Source: an uncultured Victivallales bacterium (lineage in GTDB: Bacteria > Verrucomicrobiota > Lentisphaeria > Oligosphaerales > JAFGRS01). From it: a stretch of 11,764 nucleotides of DNA. The position numbers and the translations under genes are program-made. The stretch is taken from assembly GCA_903834675.1 (NCBI GenBank), contig CAILKC010000933.1:1-11764 (forward strand). Reading direction: 5' to 3'. Below are positions 6,589 through 11,764 of the stretch, piece by piece (the first letter of the stretch is position 1; every line of letters starts with the position of its first letter). Below the pieces are notes generated by a model. The model saw only the letters and a program-made list of their open reading frames with translations, was not told the origin of the DNA and did not search any database.

Positions 6589-9552
6589 CTACTTCACCGG
6601 CACGAACGCCAGGTAATCGAGGTTCATTCCCCGGCCGTCGGGGTTGGTGATGGCAATGACGTGTTCGCCGGCGGTCAGCGGGATATTGACCCGCTGGCTC
6701 TTATCATCGCGGAAGCACTGGTGTGCCCAATCGCTCTGGGTAGGACTGCCGAAACCCCCGGTGGCGCCGAAGACGGTGTGACTCACGACGGCGCCGTCGA
6801 GGCTGAGGTCGCGGGCCGCGCTGCTGGGCGCACAGTAGCGCAGCACCAGCCAGTACTTGCCTGCGGTGGGGACGCTGAGCTTCCAGGTCAGCACGTGGTT
6901 CTTGCTGTCCCAGTGCGAGATGGCCTGCCCCACGGCGCCGAGTTTGTCCGCGCGCATTTGCACCTGCCCGCCGGTCTGTTCGGCAAAGGCTTCCGCCTGG
7001 ACCAGCGGCACCTCGGTCAGCGGCAACTCCTCGCTGCGGAAAGCGGCGCTGGCGGTGATGGCGAGCTCGCCGCCGAGGGTAGCGCTGAGGCTGTGCTGTT
7101 TACCGCCGTAGAGCAGGGCCGGCGCCTGCTTGAGCGCCACCGTGAAGCTGGCCTCGGCCATCTGTCCCGGTTCGGCGCGCAGTTCGACCGTCTCGGGGGT
7201 GACGGTCAGCCCTTCGTCGGCAGTAAAGGTCACCGGCCCCGCCGCCGCCAGGCCGGGAGGCGCGGACAGTGTCACCGTCATCGGCACCGGCTGACCGATG
7301 AGCAGGGTTGTGGTGGGGCTGTTGAGCCAGAGGGCCGGACCGGTCTGGCTCAGGAAGGTGCCCAGCATGGGCGTCTGGTGGTAGCCCATCGCATTGTGCG
7401 CCACGTCGGCTCGGTAGATCGGGTCCTGGAGCAGGCAGACGCGCCGGTCGGTCGCCGGAATCGTGGTGGTGTAAACCCGCAACTCACCCTTGACCGAGGT
7501 CACCAGCTCTTCCCGCCAATCGCCGCCGACGTCCGCCCAGAAGCTCTGCGAGCCCTCCACATCCTGGGCCACGGCGGCGCCTTTGTACTTGCGGATGACG
7601 CGGCCGGTGACCACTTCGCGCTGTGAATCGGCGTCCCAGTACACGGCGCAGGCGGAGGGGACCTTTTCATCACGCGCCAGGATGTCGCCCTTGCAGGAGA
7701 GCAGCCAGCGCGGCGGGTTGCCGCCGTAGTTCTTGCCGTCGGGGTCGCCCTTGCCATCTTCCGCGGCCCAGACCTCGATCCCGGGCACGGTGGGGTCGAT
7801 GTCCGCCGCCAGGCCGGAGCCGACGTGCCGGGTCGGTTCCGGCAAGCCCCAGATGATCTTGCCGGTCAGGGCGTCGACCAGGCAGAGGCCGTTGCGCTTC
7901 TGGGCCGGTTCGATGTGGTAGAAAATCTCGAGGCCGGGGCGGCTCGGATCGAGGTCTCCCAGGAAGCAGCGGTCCGGGTGTCCGAGGCCGGTGGACCAGA
8001 GGCCCTTGCCATCGTCGTCAAGCAGGCAGGACCCCAGCAGCACCTCGTCGCGCCCATCGGCGTCGACATCGCCGCAGTGCATCAGGTGCGCCCCCTGGCC
8101 CGCCCAGCTCGGCCGCCGCGTTTCCTCGCGGTTGTCCCAGGCCCAGAGTTCCCGCAGGGCGCCGTCATGGTACTGGTAGGCGATGACCTTCATGACCGTG
8201 TAGGTGCCGCGGGCGACCAGCAGGCAGGGCGTCTTGCCATCCAGGTAGGCGATACCCAACTGGTTGCGCGAAGCGTAGTTGTAGCCACTCGCACCACTGC
8301 CATAGTCGGTCCTCTCAATCCACGGTATCCGAGTCTCTTCCTTGCCGGTTTCGCCATCGAGGATACTGAGGTACTCCGGCCCGCTGGTAACGCGGCCATC
8401 GGGATCGCGCGGATCGCCCTCGCTGGTCTTGGCGGCCACTTCCGCTTTGCCGTCGCCGTCGAAGTCGAAGACGAGGTAGGGCGAGTACCAGATGCCGCGT
8501 TCGATGCCCCAGCCCAAATCGTAACGCCAGAGGAAGCGGCCGTCGCCGGTGTAGGCCTCGAGGGTGTAGGTATCGGGGCTCTTCTCCCAGTAGCTGGAGG
8601 CGGGATCGATGTTCTCCCCGGGTTGCTTGATGACATAGTCGAGTCGGCCATCGCCATCGAGGTCGCCCAGGCCGACCTTCTGAAAGGTGGTGTCGCCCTG
8701 CAGCTTGAAGGACTGGTAGCTCTTCACTTCAGCCTTGGCAGGCAACGCTGCGGTCTCGGAGGCCGCCAGTTCCTGGCCGTCCAGCACTGGCCTGACGAAC
8801 CAGGTGTTGTCCTGGTCCAGCGGCGCCTTGGCATCGACGAAATCGGTAGTCCGGGTGAGGGGCTTGTCGTTGAGCTTCAGTGGGGTCGCCCCAGCGCTGC
8901 TGCGATAGAGGTTAAAGGCGAGGGAGGCGGGGTCGGAGGCGAGCCAGCGCCAGCCGAGGTAGACCTTGCCGCCCGCGACGGGCATGGCCAGCAGGCCGCG
9001 GTTCAGCTTCTCCTCGACGCGGGTGGTGGCGTAGCCGGTCACCTTGGCCTTGGGCCGGGCCACCGGGGCGGGCGACAGCGTGATCGTATCGAGGTAGCTC
9101 GAACCCGGACTGTTGCGGTCGGCGTAGCGATCATCGGCCCAGAATTCGAAGGCGCCCGTGGCGATTTCGAAGCGGCCCAGATGGCCGCCCATTTCGGCCA
9201 GGCGTTGCCAGTCCTTGCCGTCCAGCGAGATCGCCGGGTCGCGGCCGTACTTGAGGTCGATGAAGTAGGCGCCCGGCGGGATGCCGGTCAGGCGCAGGTG
9301 CAGGACGGGCGCGCCCTCCTCGGGCGTGGCCCGGTCGGTCCGCACCTGCGGCGATTGCAGCACCACGCCGCCGGACCACTTCGCCATGGCGTCTTTGTCC
9401 GTGCTCCAGATATTCCACTTATCCAGAGCGCTGGTGTTGCTGGCCATGGCCTCTTGATTGACCACGGCCGTCTCCGCCTCGAACACCAGCGGCTGGGCCC
9501 CGACGTGCAGGGCCAGAACCAGTAGCCCACTGCTCAGCGTTGCCATTCTCAC
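6589..9552 (-). CDS. Secreted multidomain rhamnogalacturonan lyase, PL11-type
   Basis: This 987-residue protein starts at GTG 9552. Signal peptide MRMATLSSGLLVLALHVGA is probably cleaved before Q20. Residues ~22-160 form a beta-rich, CBM-like module (FEAETAV..., YLDTITL at the end). The family's N-terminal Fn3-like region starts with VEEKLNRGLLAMPVAGG (~179-195) and GWRWLASD..AFNLYR (~200-217). The beta-propeller core (~280-740) has Ca-binding-type loops GDLDGDGRLD (296-305), DFDGDGKAEV (363-372) and DVDADGRDEV (495-504), plus YNYASRNQLGIAYLDG (~424-439). Residues ~745-835 look like an Ig-like domain, and ~845-987 like a CBM35/CBM6-type module (VQAEAFAEQTGG, MNLDYLAFVPVK). PL11 enzymes cleave the rhamnose-galacturonate backbone of rhamnogalacturonan I by beta-elimination, with calcium. 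It is much longer than Bacillus YesW (about 620 residues) because of the extra terminal domains. Its GIERGIWYSPY segment departs from the IRAGAHYT form I recall for classical YesW, suggesting a divergent clade. The gene lies 33 bp after gatA. Confidence 0.92.
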   Translation of the reverse strand: MRMATLSSGLLVLALHVGAQPLVFEAETAVVNQEAMASNTSALDKWNIWSTDKDAMAKWSGGVVLQSPQVRTDRATPEEGAPVLHLRLTGIPPGAYFIDLKYGRDPAISLDGKDWQRLAEMGGHLGRFEIATGAFEFWADDRYADRNSPGSSYLDTITLSPAPVARPKAKVTGYATTRVEEKLNRGLLAMPVAGGKVYLGWRWLASDPASLAFNLYRSSAGATPLKLNDKPLTRTTDFVDAKAPLDQDNTWFVRPVLDGQELAASETAALPAKAEVKSYQSFKLQGDTTFQKVGLGDLDGDGRLDYVIKQPGENIDPASSYWEKSPDTYTLEAYTGDGRFLWRYDLGWGIERGIWYSPYLVFDFDGDGKAEVAAKTSEGDPRDPDGRVTSGPEYLSILDGETGKEETRIPWIERTDYGSGASGYNYASRNQLGIAYLDGKTPCLLVARGTYTVMKVIAYQYHDGALRELWAWDNREETRRPSWAGQGAHLMHCGDVDADGRDEVLLGSCLLDDDGKGLWSTGLGHPDRCFLGDLDPSRPGLEIFYHIEPAQKRNGLCLVDALTGKIIWGLPEPTRHVGSGLAADIDPTVPGIEVWAAEDGKGDPDGKNYGGNPPRWLLSCKGDILARDEKVPSACAVYWDADSQREVVTGRVIRKYKGAAVAQDVEGSQSFWADVGGDWREELVTSVKGELRVYTTTIPATDRRVCLLQDPIYRADVAHNAMGYHQTPMLGTFLSQTGPALWLNSPTTTLLIGQPVPMTVTLSAPPGLAAAGPVTFTADEGLTVTPETVELRAEPGQMAEASFTVALKQAPALLYGGKQHSLSATLGGELAITASAAFRSEELPLTEVPLVQAEAFAEQTGGQVQMRADKLGAVGQAISHWDSKNHVLTWKLSVPTAGKYWLVLRYCAPSSAARDLSLDGAVVSHTVFGATGGFGSPTQSDWAHQCFRDDKSQRVNIPLTAGEHVIAITNPDGRGMNLDYLAFVPVK

Positions 9553-9556
9553 GATG

Positions 9557-9564
9557 CACCTCCC
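9557..9564 (-). promoter_or_regulatory. Strong ribosome binding site of the lyase gene
   Basis: GGGAGGTG on the minus strand, with four bases between it and GTG 9552. The next in-frame ATG (9546) would leave ten, so the GTG is preferred. It sits in the 33-bp gap after gatA, which has no room for both a terminator and a full promoter. Confidence 0.65.
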
Positions 9565-9585
9565 GTGCGCTTGCCTGGTCTAGCC

Positions 9586-11055
9586 TCACAACTCCGCAAA
9601 ACGCGGGCCGCCGATGGCCTGTTCGAGTAGAGCCGCGGTCTGCAGCAGGATGACCTCGCCCAGAGCCGGGCCGAGAATCTGCACCCCCAGCGGCAGACCC
9701 GAGGTCGAGTGCCCGCACGGCACGCTGATGCCCGGGATGCCGGCCAGGTTGGCCGAGATGGTGTAGATGTCGGAGAGGTACATTTCCAGGGGCGAGCTCA
9801 TCTGGCCGACCCGGAAGGCCGACGTCGGCGCCACCGGCGCCAGCATCACATCGCAGGCGGCGAAGGCCCGCTCAAAGTCAGCGCGGATGAGGGTGCGCGC
9901 CTGCTGGGCCCGGCGATAGTAGGCATCGTAGTAACCGCTGCTCAAGACGTAGGTGCCCAGGATGATGCGGCGTTTGACTTCCGTCCCGAAGCCGCCGGCG
10001 CGGCTGCGGCGGTAGAGCTCCGGCAGTCCTTCCGCCTCAGCCTGCGCGTCGCGGAAACCGTAGCGGATGCCATCGAAGCGCGCCAGGTTGGCGCTGGCCT
10101 CCGCCGTGGCAATGATGTAGTACGAGGCAATCGCGTAACGGGTCCGCGGCAGGGACACGTTCACCACCGTCGCCCCCATCTCCCGCAGCCGGGCAGCCGC
10201 GGTTTCGACCGCACCCCGGACTTCGGCGGAGAGGCCGTCCACCTCAAAGTACTCGAGCGGCAGGCCCACGCGCAGGCCCTTGGCCGTGGCCTGGCTCAGG
10301 CTGGCCTCGTAAGCCGGCGGCGGCTCGGGCCAGGAGGTGGCATCGTGCTCATCCGGACCGGCAATCAGGTCGAGCACGATGGCGGCATCGCGCACATCGC
10401 GGGTGATGGGTCCGATCTGGTCCAGCGACGAGGCATAGGCCACCAGGCCATAGCGCGAGACCCGCCCGTAGGTAGGCTTCAGCCCAACCACGCCGCAGAA
10501 CGCCGCGGGTTGGCGGATTGAGCCGCCGGTATCTGAGCCCAGGGCGGCGACCGCTTCGCGGGCGGCGACGGCCGCCGCCGAACCACCGCTCGAACCGCCT
10601 GGCACATGGGCCGGGTTCCAGGGGTTGGCCGTACGCTGGAAGCCGCTGTTCTCCGTGGACGAGCCCATGGCGAACTCGTCCATGTTGGTCCGGCCGGCCG
10701 GGATGAGCCCCGCGGCCCGAAGCCGCGCCACCACCGTGGCGTCGTAGACCGCCGTGTAGCCCGACAAGATGTGCGAGGCGCAGGTGCAGGGCTGTCCCTC
10801 GACGCTGAGGTTGTCCTTGATCGCCAGGGGAATGCCGTCAAAACGGCTGAGGGGCCGCCCGTCGCGTCGGCGCTGGTCGGCGGCGTCGGCGGCAGTCCGT
10901 ACCGCCTCGTCATCGGTATGCAGAAAGGCTTGGATGCCAGGGTCCAGGCGCTGCCGCCGGGCAATAAGGGCGTCGCAGAGGTCGCGGCAGGTCAACTCGC
11001 CCAGGCCCAGCGCCGTGGCGGCGGCAGACAGCGTGAGATCGGTGGGGGCGACCAT
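9586..11055 (-). CDS. gatA: Glutamyl-tRNA(Gln)/aspartyl-tRNA(Asn) amidotransferase subunit A
   Basis: This 489-residue protein matches the usual GatA length. It is the glutaminase subunit of cytoplasmic GatCAB: it hydrolyses glutamine and passes ammonia to GatB, which amidates mischarged Glu-tRNA(Gln) (and often Asp-tRNA(Asn)). The amidase-signature triad is complete: K80 in IPLAIKDN, cis-Ser S155 in PGGSSGGS, and nucleophile S179 in GSDTGGSIRQPAAFCG. The downstream GLKPTYGRVSRYGLVAYASS and MDEFAMGSSTENS segments are typical of GatA rather than of general amidases. ATG 11055 begins two bases after the gatC stop, and GAGGAGG within the end of gatC (11066-11072) provides the ribosome site. gatB is not next to it on the downstream side, where the lyase begins. 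The organism presumably carries gatB elsewhere and uses the indirect route to Gln-tRNA. Confidence 0.97.
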   Translation of the reverse strand: MVAPTDLTLSAAATALGLGELTCRDLCDALIARRQRLDPGIQAFLHTDDEAVRTAADAADQRRRDGRPLSRFDGIPLAIKDNLSVEGQPCTCASHILSGYTAVYDATVVARLRAAGLIPAGRTNMDEFAMGSSTENSGFQRTANPWNPAHVPGGSSGGSAAAVAAREAVAALGSDTGGSIRQPAAFCGVVGLKPTYGRVSRYGLVAYASSLDQIGPITRDVRDAAIVLDLIAGPDEHDATSWPEPPPAYEASLSQATAKGLRVGLPLEYFEVDGLSAEVRGAVETAAARLREMGATVVNVSLPRTRYAIASYYIIATAEASANLARFDGIRYGFRDAQAEAEGLPELYRRSRAGGFGTEVKRRIILGTYVLSSGYYDAYYRRAQQARTLIRADFERAFAACDVMLAPVAPTSAFRVGQMSSPLEMYLSDIYTISANLAGIPGISVPCGHSTSGLPLGVQILGPALGEVILLQTAALLEQAIGGPRFAEL

Positions 11056-11057
11056 GG

Positions 11058-11372
11058 TCAGGACGCCTCCTCGAGGACCACGGGGACGCGCACCCCGGTG
11101 CCCCCCACCACGGCCGGCGCGTTGGCCAGCACCCGCTCGCGCTGCAAGGATTGCCCAGAGGCCTCGTCCTCCCGCATGACATTGGCGCGTGGCCTGGCGT
11201 GGGCGGTCGGCTCAACCCCCTCGACGTCGAGCTCGCGGAGCTGGTCCACGTAGCCCAGAATGTCATCCAACTCGGACTGAAAACGCGCCACTTCCGCGTC
11301 GGTCAGTTCGAGGCGGGCCAGAGCGGCGATGTAGCGCACGTCCACCTGCGCCAGGTCGGGTTGCGGTGCCAC
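11058..11372 (-). CDS. gatC: Glutamyl-tRNA(Gln)/aspartyl-tRNA(Asn) amidotransferase subunit C
   Basis: This 104-residue protein is close to the family's ~95-100. GatC is the small subunit that wraps around and stabilises the GatA-GatB interface. Conserved features are an N-terminal helix (VRYIAALARLELTDAEVARF), the ILGYVDQLRELDVEGVEP segment (~39-56), REDE, then VLANAP and a final VPVVLEE. The start is GTG 11372, with AAGGA at 11382-11386 nine bases upstream. The stop lies two bases before gatA, so the pair is co-translated. It is the first gene of the minus-strand series, so the promoter should lie in 11387-11764. I see no confident -35/-10 pair there. Confidence 0.95.
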   Translation of the reverse strand: MAPQPDLAQVDVRYIAALARLELTDAEVARFQSELDDILGYVDQLRELDVEGVEPTAHARPRANVMREDEASGQSLQRERVLANAPAVVGGTGVRVPVVLEEAS

Positions 11373-11381
11373 GTCTAGCTG

Positions 11382-11386
11382 TCCTT
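11382..11386 (-). promoter_or_regulatory. Ribosome binding site of gatC
   Basis: AAGGA on the minus strand, nine bases upstream of GTG 11372. It supports the GTG start, which also matches the expected GatC N-terminus. Confidence 0.45.
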
Positions 11387-11528
11387 GTTAAGTCTGCCGG
11401 CTGCCTGCCGGGTTGGGTCTGATTTCGGGGCTTGACCGGGCGGCGGTAATGTGTCTCCGCGGTCGGGGGAAAACAACCGCTCCCGCCGGGGTGCACAGGG
11501 CTGTTTCTTCTTCCGGGTGGTAGGCACG

Positions 11529-11573
11529 CTGGAGCCGGCGGTCCGCACCGGCCCTGCCGGGGCTTCCGCCGTA
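11529..11573. repeat. Long palindromic relative of the edge repeat
   Basis: It begins ctggagccggcgg and ends tccgccgta, the same ends as the 28-base unit of the tandem array at the right edge, but has a longer middle. The outer arms cggcgg (11536-11541) and ccgccg (11566-11571) pair. Inside them ccggc (11548-11552) and gccgg (11556-11560) form a perfect five-pair stem around a three-base loop. The whole could fold as one interrupted hairpin on either strand. Confidence 0.6.
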
Positions 11574-11617
11574 CATGGGGATACCGCGAACCCGCCCGCA
11601 AGGGGCTGGGCATCGCG

Positions 11618-11662
11618 GGCTCCAGGGCCGCACAGCGCACGATAACGCAATCCCCTGGAGCC
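11618..11662. repeat. Ten-base inverted repeat at the array's inner edge
   Basis: ggctccaggg (11618-11627) is the exact reverse complement of ccctggagcc (11653-11662), separated by 25 bases. The right arm is the start of the tandem array, so an inverted copy of the repeat head faces the array. Confidence 0.55.
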
Positions 11663-11764
11663 GGCGGTCTCCGCCGTATCCCCTGGAGCCGTATCCCCTG
11701 GAGCCGGCGGTCTCCGCCGTATCCCCTGGAGCCGTATCCCCTGGAGCCGGCGGTCTCCGCCGTA
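11651..11764. repeat. Perfect 43-bp compound tandem repeat, 2.65 copies, running into the edge
   Basis: The array alternates a 28-base unit (11651-11678, 11694-11721, 11737-11764) with a 15-base unit (11679-11693, 11722-11736). Both begin tcccctggagcc and end gta; the short one lacks the middle of the long one. All copies are identical. Each long unit contains a six-pair hairpin, cggcgg-tct-ccgccg. The 43-bp period is not a multiple of three, so no single frame codes through it. The window ends exactly at a unit boundary, which may mark a contig end at a repeat. The copies are too short and too close together for a CRISPR array. Confidence 0.9.

Larger units (their letters stand above)
11387..11764. 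other. Non-coding leader region upstream of gatC, rich in repeats
   Basis: This 378-base stretch holds no open frame that resembles a protein; short Arg/Pro/Gly-rich frames on both strands look like chance products of high GC. The promoter for gatC should lie here. A weak CATTAC with a poor TTGTTT upstream (about 11448-11478, minus strand) is the only candidate and is not called. The right half consists of repeats, described separately. Confidence 0.6.

Noticed and set aside
7825..9525. A 566-codon open frame on the plus strand, and a 491-codon one at 6151-7626
   Set aside because: Both are antisense to the lyase, the latter also running over the first hydrolase. Neither has recognisable motifs, and both follow the codon-phase shadow pattern.
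11263..11640. Minus-strand open frame of 125 codons upstream of and overlapping gatC
   Set aside because: It overlaps gatC in another frame, its product is Arg/Pro-rich low-complexity sequence, and no ribosome site or family motif is seen.
11651..11764. CRISPR array
   Set aside because: The alternating units are both repeats with no unique spacers, the period is only 43 bp with identical content, and no cas gene is present.

Overview
All seven recognisable genes lie on the minus strand, so the window is transcribed from right to left. It is very GC-rich and its genes are tightly packed. Three of them use GTG starts, and most have a clear Shine-Dalgarno sequence. Three proteins carry an N-terminal signal peptide. 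This fits a Gram-negative-type, plant-polysaccharide-degrading bacterium from a GC-rich, mostly uncultured group; Planctomycetota, Armatimonadota, Verrucomicrobiota and Hydrogenedentota are all possible. The phylum is an inference from gene style only, as no marker gene settles it.

Layout in transcription order: (1) 11373-11764 is non-coding and holds a perfect 43-bp compound tandem repeat that runs into the right edge, a longer relative of it, and inverted repeats. (2) gatC and gatA (11372-9586) encode two subunits of the tRNA-dependent amidotransferase; gatB is not in the window. (3) Only 33 bp downstream is a large secreted PL11-type rhamnogalacturonan lyase (9552-6589) with putative carbohydrate-binding domains at both ends. 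(4) Three alpha/beta-hydrolase-fold genes follow (6522-3412), joined by overlapping stop and start codons. The first resembles exosortase A system-associated hydrolase 2, the second is secreted, and the third keeps a complete catalytic triad. The first two have no nucleophile at the expected elbow. (5) A very large secreted GH2-like glycoside hydrolase (3329-1) runs off the left edge.

As a functional unit, the lyase would cut the rhamnogalacturonan-I backbone of pectin outside the cytoplasm, the GH2-like enzyme would act on side chains or released oligosaccharides, and the intact hydrolase could remove ester groups. The roles of the two triad-less hydrolases are open. They are the least explained part of the window, and the hydrolase trio is the best candidate for something undescribed. 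The rest is a recognisable pectin-utilisation cluster beside housekeeping gatCA.
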